Below, in pieces: positions 1 to 5,107 of a stretch of 6,873 bases of DNA. The DNA lies in the NCBI GenBank assembly GCA_049965775.1, contig JBMFVX010000145.1, positions 1 to 6,873 of the forward strand, in the 5' to 3' direction. Numbering within the stretch: the stretch's first letter is position 1; each line of letters opens with the position of its first letter. Under the pieces are notes generated by a model that had not been told where the DNA came from, did no database searches, and saw nothing but the letters and a program-made list of their open reading frames with translations. The stretch comes from JABEVB01 sp049965775 (GTDB lineage: Bacteria; Planctomycetota; Phycisphaerae; WQYP01). Both the position numbers and the translations under genes were made by a program.

Positions 1-139
1 GACCAACGGTGGGAACGCTACTGGGCCAACCGTCCCTCACTCGGCAGGTGCAGGGCCGCGTAAAGTGTCACGCACCCCGCATTGGGCGGTGTTGTATGCA
101 GCTTGCCCTTCCCTACAGCCGCGATGGTATAATGTTGGC
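1..139. other. Left-edge region upstream of the small membrane protein gene
   Basis: No gene can be assigned here. Two plus-strand frames are worth recording. Frame 1 is open from the window edge to a TAA at 61-63 and would give a 20-residue C-terminus (begins DQRWERYW, ends CRAA) if a gene enters from the left. Frame 2 is open from base 2 through to the TAG at 317-319, so the small membrane protein could be the C-terminal end of a longer protein. The promoter at 125-133 argues against that second reading. Nothing in the sequence chooses firmly between them. Confidence 0.3.
125..133 (+). promoter_or_regulatory. Extended -10 promoter, perfect TATAAT
   Basis: TGGTATAAT gives a TGn extension followed by a perfect sigma-70 -10 hexamer at 128-133. 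A weak -35-like TTGCCC lies at 103-108, but its spacing of 19 is long, so the extended -10 probably carries the recognition. Six bases after the hexamer comes the ATG at 140-142. A start of transcription about seven bases downstream would fall on the A of that ATG, which predicts a leaderless mRNA. Confidence 0.6.
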
Positions 140-319
140 ATGGACGATTGGCTGCTTTTATATCTTGCCGCCAGCGAACATGAACGAAATCGGCGGCAGA
201 CAAATCCGGCGGATGATTCTGATGACCGGTTTACCAGTATCATTCTGCTCGCTTGCTTTCTGCTGCCGGTCATTGCGGCTGTTGCTGCAGCAGTGGCTTT
301 GGGCCTGATGAACCCGTAG
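140..319 (+). CDS. Small single-pass membrane protein, 59 residues, unknown function
   Basis: I do not recognise this protein. The N-terminus (MDDWLLLYLA) is short and hydrophobic with two acidic residues. It is followed by a charged, Asp/Arg/Asn-rich stretch (residues 12-30) and a strong hydrophobic helix at about residues 32-56, almost at the C-terminus. This fits a tail-anchored or single-pass membrane microprotein. I chose the ATG at 140 because a perfect extended -10 promoter sits immediately upstream. There is no Shine-Dalgarno sequence, as expected for leaderless translation. An in-frame ATG at 65 would add 25 Cys/Pro/Trp-containing residues that do not look protein-like and would span the promoter. 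The gene stands alone, with no plus-strand gene following closely. It could still be a chance ORF, but the promoter position and the clean membrane helix favour a real gene. Confidence 0.5.
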   Translation: MDDWLLLYLAASEHERNRRQTNPADDSDDRFTSIILLACFLLPVIAAVAAAVALGLMNP

Positions 320-356
320 GGTGGTAAGCTGTTAAACAGTCTCCGGAAATGCCTGT

Positions 357-395
357 GCGGTTGAGCCGGCTCGCAATAAGGCTCAGGTGAACCGC
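357..395 (+). other. Possible structured RNA hairpin with asymmetric bulge
   Basis: GCGGTT (357-362) and GAGCC (363-367) pair with GGCTC (380-384) and AACCGC (390-395). This gives 11 base pairs interrupted by a 5-base bulge (AGGTG, 385-389) on the 3' side, with a 12-base loop. No U-run follows, so it is not an intrinsic terminator. I considered 4.5S, 6S, tmRNA and RNase P RNA and found none of their conserved cores. It could be part of an unassigned small RNA, or of the 3' untranslated region of the small membrane protein gene. Confidence 0.3.
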
Positions 396-510
396 GTAAG
401 CGATTGGAGCCTGCGCGTGCTATATTTCGCATGATGGTGTACACCGGCGCGACCGATACAGTCGGAATCCCTTCGCGTGTCTGTGCATCTCTCGGGCAAT
501 CGCCGCCTCA

Positions 511-603
511 ATGCGAACGCCTGATCATCCGAATCATTTTAAGATTGATGCTGATGAATTTGAGGAACTGCCACGGCAGAAACGTGCGGAAAAATCGCGT
601 TGA
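511..603 (+). CDS. Doubtful 30-residue hydrophilic ORF
   Basis: The ATG at 511 opens 30 codons ending in TGA at 601-603. The product is strongly hydrophilic and charged (MRTPDHPNHF at the start, then a DADEFEEL acidic run, then a basic QKRAEKSR tail), and codon choice resembles the neighbouring genes. Against it, there is no Shine-Dalgarno sequence, no promoter is evident, and the frame is open further upstream (from about 400) without a good start codon. It may be a true microprotein, the 3' remnant of a decayed gene, or chance. No family is recognised. Confidence 0.2.
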   Translation: MRTPDHPNHFKIDADEFEELPRQKRAEKSR

Positions 604-648
604 GGCCGTTGGCATGGGCGCGTGACGTTGGCTTGAGTTCATGGGTGT

Positions 649-2103
649 TTACTCCGGAATGATCCACCAAAATGGCCGGGCCTTGGCCTTGTAAATAAAC
701 ATATAGTGCAGAAGTTTTTTGATCCAGTGGCCGGCGGAGCCTATGTCGCCAAAAGTAAATTTTAAGTCGCGGCCATAATCGCCGAACCGTTCAAAGTCGG
801 GTACCACCGGGTACATGGTCATGGAAGCAGCAGTGCCCGAGAACCAATTGGCCCCGGCGGAAGCCACGCAGGCGGCGCCAAGCTCTGCCAAAGAAGCGGT
901 GCGCGGCGGATGTTGCCGGTTCAGCACCAGGTCGGCGATGTTGTTGGCAACAACGCGCCCCATGATGGCCGAAGGCATGCCGGTGCGCGGTGGAGCCGGC
1001 GAAATCGGCGTGCCTGAAGCGCTGAGCCGCGGTTCGGAAATTGGATGAGGCGGCGCAAAGGCAATACCTACCGCATAAACATTTTTATATTGTGGATTTT
1101 GATAAAATCGCGGCCAATCAGAGGCTTTCCATTGAGCGTAGGGCTTTTTTGTGTAATCGGCATCTACCTTCATAAAACCATTGGGGGCAAACATTTCTGA
1201 AGTGATGTCCGCCCCCTGGCGGTCAAACGCCTTGATGCCCACGCCGGTAAATGGCGGCAGGAGCATCGCGTAGTCGAAGCTCTGTTCATGCGTTTGTCCA
1301 TCAAGCGTTTCGTAGGTTACGCGTGCCGCTTCAACTTGCTTAACATGAGCGCCGGTAATCCACTCAATGCCGCGTTCCGCAAACAGCGACTCGGCAAAGA
1401 TACGACTTGATACCACATATCCGCCGCGTTTGAGGTGCAGGCCTCCGACGCCAAAGTCGCCGATTTCAGCCTCGTTGGTTATGTAAATGACGCGGGTCTT
1501 ATCGCGCACGTTGTGTCGTCGCAATTCAAACTCGACATTGAGCACATACTCAAATGCGGCCCCTTCACAGGTACAGGTGCCATGGCCCACGCCGATGAGC
1601 ATCGTCTGCGGCTGGCCGCTGCGCATGCGCTCGACGCATTGCAGGAAAGCCGTCGCGGCCCGTTCTGCATGGTCGAACGTGCATACCGACTGCGAAAAGC
1701 CCTCCGGGCCAAGGCCCGGCGTGGCGGCAAAGTTGAGTTTAGGCCCCGAAGCGTTGATCAGATAATCGTAAGGTATTTCCTGCCGTTCGCCGGTACGTTG
1801 GCTGCTGGTTTCTTCAACCACGACATAAGGCGATGCAGTATTGGCGGACCCCTGTGGATGAATTTCTACAGCGCGTCCCTGAACAAAGGCAATGTTCATG
1901 CGCTGATAAACGGGTCGCAGCGGCACCACCACATCTTTGGCTGACATGACGCCAACGCCCACCCAGATGTTGGATGGAATCCAATTGTATACATCCTTGG
2001 GTGAAACAACGATTATCTGATGTTCTTTCGGCAGGCGGCGGCGCAGAAAAAGTGCCGCTGTGTGCCCGGCAATACCAGCGCCAAGAACGACGATGTTGGC
2101 CAT
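649..2103 (-). CDS. sqr: Sulfide:quinone oxidoreductase-like FAD-dependent flavoprotein
   Basis: The 484-residue product belongs to the SQR/flavocytochrome c sulfide dehydrogenase group of two-dinucleotide-fold flavoproteins. These oxidise sulfide to sulfane sulfur or polysulfide and pass electrons to quinone at the inner face of the membrane. The FAD-binding GxGxxG is at residues 8-13. The three redox cysteines of characterised SQRs seem to be present: Cys141 in SVCTFDHAERA, Cys177 or Cys179 in GTCTCEGAAFEY, and Cys412 near the C-terminus. The distal FAD segment is YAVGIAFAPP (343-352). The C-terminus (about 455-484) is aromatic and basic and could be the amphipathic membrane-contact region. 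A Trp/Tyr/Lys-rich stretch at about 317-341 looks longer than in Acidithiobacillus SQR as I recall it. The ATG at 2103 was chosen over an in-frame ATG at 2157 because a strong AAAGGAG precedes it. The SQR subtype, and sulfide itself as substrate, are inferred. The M67 gene lies upstream on the same strand, 225 bases away. Confidence 0.83.
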   Translation of the reverse strand: MANIVVLGAGIAGHTAALFLRRRLPKEHQIIVVSPKDVYNWIPSNIWVGVGVMSAKDVVVPLRPVYQRMNIAFVQGRAVEIHPQGSANTASPYVVVEETSSQRTGERQEIPYDYLINASGPKLNFAATPGLGPEGFSQSVCTFDHAERAATAFLQCVERMRSGQPQTMLIGVGHGTCTCEGAAFEYVLNVEFELRRHNVRDKTRVIYITNEAEIGDFGVGGLHLKRGGYVVSSRIFAESLFAERGIEWITGAHVKQVEAARVTYETLDGQTHEQSFDYAMLLPPFTGVGIKAFDRQGADITSEMFAPNGFMKVDADYTKKPYAQWKASDWPRFYQNPQYKNVYAVGIAFAPPHPISEPRLSASGTPISPAPPRTGMPSAIMGRVVANNIADLVLNRQHPPRTASLAELGAACVASAGANWFSGTAASMTMYPVVPDFERFGDYGRDLKFTFGDIGSAGHWIKKLLHYMFIYKAKARPFWWIIPE

Positions 2104-2109
2104 TACACG

Positions 2110-2116
2110 CTCCTTT
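2110..2116 (-). promoter_or_regulatory. Ribosome-binding site that fixes the sqr-like start
   Basis: On the minus strand AAAGGAG lies six bases before the ATG at 2103-2101. This near-consensus Shine-Dalgarno sequence selects that start over the in-frame ATG at 2157, which has no such site and would add 18 basic residues ahead of the FAD fold. Confidence 0.8.
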
Positions 2117-2162
2117 AAAAAAGAACGCGTCGCCTGCCGAAAGCCCCGCGACAACATATATC

Positions 2163-2191
2163 AGGATACAAAACTACGTTATTATTTGCAA
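2163..2191 (-). promoter_or_regulatory. Probable sigma-70-type promoter of the sqr-like gene
   Basis: Reading the minus strand, TTGCAA (2191-2186) and TATCCT (2168-2163) are separated by 17 bases. Each matches the sigma-70 consensus at four or more positions. The predicted transcript would start near 2156, leaving a leader of about 50 bases with the Shine-Dalgarno at 2116-2110. This suggests the sqr-like gene has its own promoter and need not be read from the M67 gene upstream. Confidence 0.5.
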
Positions 2192-2328
2192 ACCGTCTTT
2201 TGGCTGGTTTCGCCTCGGTTATTCTCCGCCATGAAGCGGCCGCTTGGCTGCGAGTTGCCTCATGCCGGTGGAAGGATGGTTTAAAATTGTCCAGGCATGC
2301 CATGGCGTGAAAGCTCCGCACGTTGCGG

Positions 2329-2850
2329 CTACTCGTCTGTTGCATCGGTATATGTTTCAAGCGGCAATTGAACAAAGACCCGGTAGGAGCCATCCTCGCG
2401 TAATCGCCAGGCCTGCCATTCGGTGGCTCCGGTGCTGGCAGTGCGTACAATGATATAAACGTAAACCGGCCAGGCTGCGGCCAAGTCTGTTGCGCTGGGC
2501 TGGGCTGGTGCATCGGGGTGGCTGTGATAAACGCCTGCAATATCCAGCCCGGCGGCCGAGGCTCGATTTTGCGCCTGATGCATGGCGGCGGGAGTAATGG
2601 CGTAGCGATTGAACTGCTCTGCTTTTGGAGCCTGGTTGGGCGCGGGCCAAGCTTCCGTAATATGTATCTCGCCGTTTAGCCGCGCTGGCCGCAGGCTGTG
2701 CCTGGCCAACAGCAACCCGCACGCCTCCTGCGGATAGACAGTGCAAAGGTGCTGTTGTATTTGCCGGCGCAGGCCCGCAGTAAGATAAATGCAGGGTGGA
2801 TGGTCGGCGGCGTCCTGCGGTGGTTTCGGGTGTGTGGGCTTTTTGTTCAT
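2329..2850 (-). CDS. JAMM/MPN+ (M67) family zinc metallopeptidase
   Basis: This 173-residue protein has the complete JAMM zinc signature. Glu42 is in YPQEACGLLL, and HxHx7SxxD is formed by His109, His111, Ser119 and Asp122 (VYHSHP ... PSATD). The family consists of zinc isopeptidases. Bacterial stand-alone members cleave the C-terminal Gly-Gly adducts of small sulfur-carrier proteins of the ThiS/MoaD/CysO type, or ubiquitin-like conjugates. The domain spans about residues 20-165, preceded by a Pro/Lys/His-rich, probably disordered N-terminus with no signal peptide, so a cytoplasmic location is inferred. The ATG at 2850 is chosen because the domain starts soon after it, with an AAGG about nine bases upstream as a weak ribosome site. 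Longer readings from 2925 or 3018 would run through the divergent promoter region. No ThiF/MoeB-type E1 or sulfur carrier is in the window, so the partner is unknown. The divergent neighbour is a rhodanese, a common companion of this family. Confidence 0.88.
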   Translation of the reverse strand: MNKKPTHPKPPQDAADHPPCIYLTAGLRRQIQQHLCTVYPQEACGLLLARHSLRPARLNGEIHITEAWPAPNQAPKAEQFNRYAITPAAMHQAQNRASAAGLDIAGVYHSHPDAPAQPSATDLAAAWPVYVYIIVRTASTGATEWQAWRLREDGSYRVFVQLPLETYTDATDE

Positions 2851-2882
2851 AGGGTTGTGCCTTGTGCCGGTACTTATATCAA

Positions 2883-2896
2883 CCGCCACATGGCGG
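2883..2896. promoter_or_regulatory. 14-bp palindrome in the divergent region, possible operator
   Basis: CCGCCA-CA-TGGCGG is a perfect 6-bp inverted repeat with a two-base centre, between the divergent M67 peptidase and rhodanese genes. It is too tight for a stable RNA hairpin, so a dimeric regulator site is the better reading. It would lie about 37 bases upstream of the start expected from TATACT (2915-2920) on the plus strand. It is also just upstream of a possible minus-strand -10, TATAAG (2878-2873). No regulator gene is visible nearby. Confidence 0.3.
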
Positions 2897-2914
2897 CTGG
2901 CGACGACTTTCTTA

Positions 2915-2920
2915 TATACT
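2915..2920 (+). promoter_or_regulatory. Possible -10 element of the rhodanese gene
   Basis: TATACT lies about 45 bases before the rhodanese ATG and matches five of six consensus positions. No recognisable -35 is found at the usual spacing; that region is occupied by the CCGCCA/TGGCGG palindrome. If real, this promoter may depend on a factor binding there. The assignment is weak. Confidence 0.3.
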
Positions 2921-2965
2921 ACCATCGCGGCGGTTGTGATATGTTCTCGTTTGAGGAGTTTATAA

Positions 2966-3364
2966 ATGTCAGCACATAATAAGCCTGACCCTGCGGGCCA
3001 TAAGCCGGCATCGAGCAAGCATCATCTGCAGCACGATCCCGAATGGGAAATTCATCCGCACGAGTTGCATGAACTGCGCAGCCGGCAGCATCCGCATGTG
3101 CTGCTGGATGTTCGCACGCCGCGCGAGCATGAAGCAGCCAATATTCAAGGGGCGGTGCTGGTGCCGTTGGACCAGTTGCCGCACAAGATTGAAGAGTTGA
3201 AGCAGCATGCCGATAAACGAATTATCGTACATTGTCATCATGGCGGTCGGTCGCTGCGAGCAACCGCGTTTCTGCGGCATGCGGGCTTTAAGCAGGTGCA
3301 TTCGCTGGCGGGTGGTATAGATAGCTGGAGCCTGCTGATAGATCCCGCAGTCAAGCGATATTGA
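2966..3364 (+). CDS. Single-domain rhodanese (sulfurtransferase), histidine-rich
   Basis: The 132-residue protein is a single rhodanese-like domain (about residues 28-122). Such domains carry sulfane sulfur as a cysteine persulfide and pass it to acceptors such as sulfur-carrier proteins, thiols or cyanide. The active-site loop is CHHGGRS with Cys90. LLDVRTPREHE (46-56) and LAGGIDSW (114-121) are the usual supporting motifs. A GAGGAG Shine-Dalgarno (2953-2958) seven bases before the ATG makes the start firm. There is no signal peptide, so it is probably cytoplasmic. Histidine is unusually frequent (18 of 132 residues by my count, ten of them in the first 44), which may give metal affinity in the N-terminal tail. 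It is divergent from the M67 peptidase gene and followed 62 bases later by acpS. No terminator is evident between the two, so read-through into acpS is possible. The acceptor is not identifiable from the sequence. Confidence 0.93.
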   Translation: MSAHNKPDPAGHKPASSKHHLQHDPEWEIHPHELHELRSRQHPHVLLDVRTPREHEAANIQGAVLVPLDQLPHKIEELKQHADKRIIVHCHHGGRSLRATAFLRHAGFKQVHSLAGGIDSWSLLIDPAVKRY

Positions 3365-3426
3365 TTGTGTCGCAGTAAGGGCACACTAAACGGTTTGTGC
3401 AGGACATTTGGGAATAAAGTGCTTTC

Positions 3427-3807
3427 ATGGTGATTATTGGCCATGGTGTGGATATTGCCGAGGTTGTGCGCATTGCAGATATGATGAAGCGTCATGGCGA
3501 ACATTTTTTAAACCGCTGCTTTACGCCTGTGGAGCAGGCTTATTGCAGCGATCATAAATGCCCGGCCATGCACTATGCGGCGCGCTTTGCCGCCAAAGAG
3601 GCCGTGCTCAAGGCTTTGGGCACCGGTTGGCGCGGGGAAATCGCATGGACCGATGTGGAAGTGCGCCGTGATGCCGCCGGCAAGCCGTTTGTTGAGCTTT
3701 CCGGCGAGGCGCGGCGGCTGGCCGTGGGGCAGGGCATTAAGCGATGGCATCTTTCGCTAAGCCATACCGACACCGTAGCCATTGCCAGCGCCATTGCCGA
3801 GGGTTGA
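3427..3807 (+). CDS. acpS: Holo-[acyl-carrier-protein] synthase (AcpS)
   Basis: AcpS transfers the 4'-phosphopantetheine arm of coenzyme A to a serine of apo-acyl carrier protein, an essential step for fatty-acid synthesis in the cytoplasm. The 126-residue product has the usual length and all family motifs. These are GHGVDIAEVVRI at 5-16 with the magnesium ligand Asp9, RCFTPVEQAY at 30-39, ARFAAKEAVLKALGTG at 52-67 with the catalytic/metal Glu58, and LSLSHT near the C-terminus (109-114). The ATG at 3427 puts Asp9 at the expected distance from the N-terminus. The ribosome site is weak (only GGGAA, well upstream), so translation may be modest or coupled to an upstream message. It follows the rhodanese gene by 62 bases and precedes lipA by about 280. 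AcpS supplies the holo-ACP that carries the octanoyl group used in lipoate biosynthesis, so it has a pathway link to lipA. Confidence 0.94.
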   Translation: MVIIGHGVDIAEVVRIADMMKRHGEHFLNRCFTPVEQAYCSDHKCPAMHYAARFAAKEAVLKALGTGWRGEIAWTDVEVRRDAAGKPFVELSGEARRLAVGQGIKRWHLSLSHTDTVAIASAIAEG

Positions 3808-3976
3808 GCAAACCCGCCAGGTATTGCGATAAGTCGCTCTTTGGGATGGCACTGCGATAAAAACGTGGCGGAATTATGCTGCGCTGAAGGTCACAATCGC
3901 CAGAAGCCCTCTGCCGGACAGCCTTCATACGCCGGGCCTCGGCCGCAACTGCAGGTACCCGCACTGCCGACGGGTT
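3808..3976. other. Intergenic region between acpS and the lipA promoter
   Basis: No gene or RNA gene is visible. The only structure noted is a distant CCGCC (near 3816) / GGCGG (near 3866) pair and two copies of TGCGATAA about 30 bases apart. Neither has a following T-run, so I do not call a terminator for acpS. Confidence 0.3.
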
Positions 3977-3985
3977 TGGTATACT
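3977..3985 (+). promoter_or_regulatory. Extended -10 promoter upstream of lipA
   Basis: TGGTATACT is a TGn-extended -10 element with one mismatch to TATAAT, and no good -35 is seen at normal spacing. As at 125-133, an ATG (3992) follows six bases after the hexamer, at the predicted transcription start. The resulting lipA leader would be about 97 bases. Confidence 0.5.
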
Positions 3986-3991
3986 ATTAAA

Positions 3992-4027
3992 ATGACAAGG
4001 TTGCTGGACCCCAGCGGCCGAAAGTAA
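3992..4027 (+). CDS. Possible leaderless 11-codon leader ORF upstream of lipA
   Basis: ATG at 3992 opens MTRLLDPSGRK and stops at TAA 4025-4027. Its start coincides with the transcription start predicted from TATACT, so it could be translated without a ribosome site. The codons overlap a hairpin (3999-4019), so translation would disturb the folding of the leader. It has no run of one amino acid as classical attenuator peptides do. It may be chance. Confidence 0.2.
   Translation: MTRLLDPSGRK
3999..4019 (+). promoter_or_regulatory. Hairpin at the 5' end of the lipA leader
   Basis: Bases 3999-4007 (GGTTGCTGG) pair with 4011-4019 (CCAGCGGCC) in a 9-bp stem with two G-U pairs and a 3-base loop. 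It starts about seven bases from the predicted RNA end. The 3' arm can alternatively pair as CAGCG (4012-4016) with CGCTG (4038-4042). It could stabilise the 5' end or regulate lipA. No known riboswitch is recognised. Confidence 0.35.
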
Positions 4028-4079
4028 TGCGGGCTTGCGCTGCGGCCGTGGCGGCCATGGTACAGCCCCCAGCTTCTAC

Positions 4080-4084
4080 AGGGA
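4080..4084 (+). promoter_or_regulatory. Ribosome-binding site supporting the lipA start at 4089
   Basis: AGGGA lies four bases before the ATG at 4089. The spacing is short but acceptable. The alternative in-frame start, TTG at 4035, lacks a comparable site and would add 18 residues not typical of LipA. Confidence 0.5.
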
Positions 4085-4088
4085 CCTC

Positions 4089-5036
4089 ATGGCCAGCCAG
4101 CCAGGTATTGTTAGTTTGCCGGTCGCTTCCGATGCGGCGTTGCGCCCCGACCATACTTTGCCCGGTCGTAAGCCGCCCTGGCTGCGGGTTAAGCTGCCCG
4201 CTGGACCGGGCTACACGCACATGCGCGGCATCGTGGACGATAATAAGCTGCACACGGTTTGCGAGTCGGCCAAGTGCCCCAATATGGGCGAATGCTGGAG
4301 TCGCGGCACCGCCACGCTCATGATTTTAGGCGACGTATGCACGCGCAGCTGCGGATTTTGTCACATTGCCACCGGCCGGCCGCCCGTGCTCGATTTGGAT
4401 GAGCCGCGCCGCGTGGCCGACGCAGCCGCCCGTATGCGGCTCAAACATATTGTCATTACTTCGGTCAATCGCGACGAACTACCCGATGGCGGTTCGGCCA
4501 TTTGGGCTGCGACTATCAGCAACATACGCGCAGCTTCCCCGGGTACGACCATTGAGGTTCTTATTCCGGACTTCTGCGGGCATTGGGACGATCTTGATCG
4601 CGTGCTTGATTCAAAACCAGATATTCTTAACCACAATGTCGAAACGGTGCCGAGCCAGTACCGTCGCGTGCGGCCGCAGGCCAAATACCAGCGATCGCTG
4701 GAACTTTTGAAGCGAGCCAAAGATCGCGGCTTTACCACTAAAACGGGCCTTATGCTCGGCATAGGCGAAACGGATGATGAACTCCGGCAAACGCTGGTCG
4801 AAATCCGCGCCTCCCGTGTAGACATACTTACGCTGGGGCAGTACCTGCAGCCCACCCGCGAACATCTACCCATAGACCGCTGGGTAACTCCCGAAGAGTT
4901 TGCCCGTTGGAAAGCATTCGGCCTGGAGCTTGGCTTTTCTGTTGTTGAATCAGGCCCGCTGGTTCGCTCAAGCTATCATGCCGACGAGCAGGCGCAGTTA
5001 AACTGGCAGCAGCAGGCAGCCGGCGAGCAGCGTTAG
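4089..5036 (+). CDS. lipA: Lipoyl synthase (LipA), radical SAM
   Basis: LipA inserts two sulfur atoms at C6 and C8 of octanoyl groups bound to lipoyl domains of 2-oxoacid dehydrogenases and the glycine cleavage H protein. The 315-residue product is full length. The auxiliary 4Fe-4S cluster, consumed as sulfur donor, is bound by Cys58, Cys63 and Cys69 (VCESAKCPNMGEC). The radical SAM cluster is bound by CxxxCxxC at Cys84, Cys88 and Cys91 (CTRSCGFC). The C-terminal RSSYHADE (293-300) supplies the serine ligand of the auxiliary cluster. SVNRDELPDGGS (125-136), NHNVETVP (181-188) and TKTGLMLGIGE (217-227) are also diagnostic. An upstream promoter and structured leader suggest its own transcription unit. 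No lipB or lplA gene is in the window, so the source of the octanoyl group lies elsewhere. The KPPWLRVKLPAGPGY region is the style I associate with Planctomycetota. Confidence 0.97.
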   Translation: MASQPGIVSLPVASDAALRPDHTLPGRKPPWLRVKLPAGPGYTHMRGIVDDNKLHTVCESAKCPNMGECWSRGTATLMILGDVCTRSCGFCHIATGRPPVLDLDEPRRVADAAARMRLKHIVITSVNRDELPDGGSAIWAATISNIRAASPGTTIEVLIPDFCGHWDDLDRVLDSKPDILNHNVETVPSQYRRVRPQAKYQRSLELLKRAKDRGFTTKTGLMLGIGETDDELRQTLVEIRASRVDILTLGQYLQPTREHLPIDRWVTPEEFARWKAFGLELGFSVVESGPLVRSSYHADEQAQLNWQQQAAGEQR

Positions 5037-5107
5037 CGCGAGGCCATGCGAAGCACAATCGGTGCTGGGGCATGATCTGTTATTTCGTCATGTAGTGGAA
5101 CGTGTGC

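Larger units (their letters stand above)
320..648. other. Gene-poor region between the small membrane protein and the sqr-like gene
   Basis: This 329-base stretch has no recognisable gene. It contains a possible RNA hairpin (357-395) and a 30-codon hydrophilic ORF (511-603). A frame-3 stretch ending at TGA 522-524 overlaps that ORF. The protein-like reading moves from frame 3 to frame 1 around 511-524, which could mean a decayed coding sequence or simple chance. I see no T-rich terminator hairpin on the minus strand beyond the sqr-like stop at 649, and no insertion sequence ends. Confidence 0.4.
2104..2328. other. Intergenic region between the M67 peptidase gene and the sqr-like gene
   Basis: The sqr-like promoter and ribosome site lie in the left part. 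The right part, just past the M67 stop codon, contains a perfect 12-bp palindrome AAGCGGCCGCTT (2234-2245) and the overlapping short palindromes GGCATGCC and CCATGG near 2293-2304. None is followed by a T-run on the minus strand, so no intrinsic terminator is evident. I see no credible gene here. Confidence 0.4.

Noticed and set aside
320..430. Housekeeping RNA such as 6S, 4.5S, tmRNA or RNase P RNA
   Set aside because: I looked for their conserved core sequences and found none. Only a generic hairpin is present.
37..444. 135-codon minus-strand ORF over the left region
   Set aside because: The Arg/Ser/Ala-rich translation has no domain-like pattern or ribosome site, and it runs opposite the better supported small membrane protein.
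1435..1944. 169-codon plus-strand ORF inside the sqr-like gene
   Set aside because: It is antisense to a gene with clear FAD and cysteine motifs, has no ribosome site, and its translation shows no recognisable domain. It is a frame shadow.
2234..2245. Perfect palindrome AAGCGGCCGCTT as terminator or operator
   Set aside because: It has no T-run and no spacer, and GC-rich 8-12 bp palindromes arise by chance. GCGGCCGC also occurs inside the coding region near 5502.
118..2931. Shared 12-mer GCCGCGATGGTA at 118-129 (plus) and 2920-2931 (minus), both near promoters
   Set aside because: In nearly 7 kb several 12-base matches between any two places are expected by chance, and the similarity does not extend usefully further.
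3365..3426. Intrinsic terminator between the rhodanese gene and acpS (GCACA ... TGTGC)
   Set aside because: The stem is only five base pairs with a 10-base loop and no following T-run.
4361..4873. 170-codon minus-strand ORF inside lipA
   Set aside because: It is antisense to lipA. The Ser/Arg-rich translation is typical of the reverse reading of a GC-rich gene.
5052..5066. Hairpin AGCAC-aatcg-GTGCT after lipA as terminator
   Set aside because: It has five base pairs followed by GGGG rather than T residues, so it is too weak and lacks the terminator tail.
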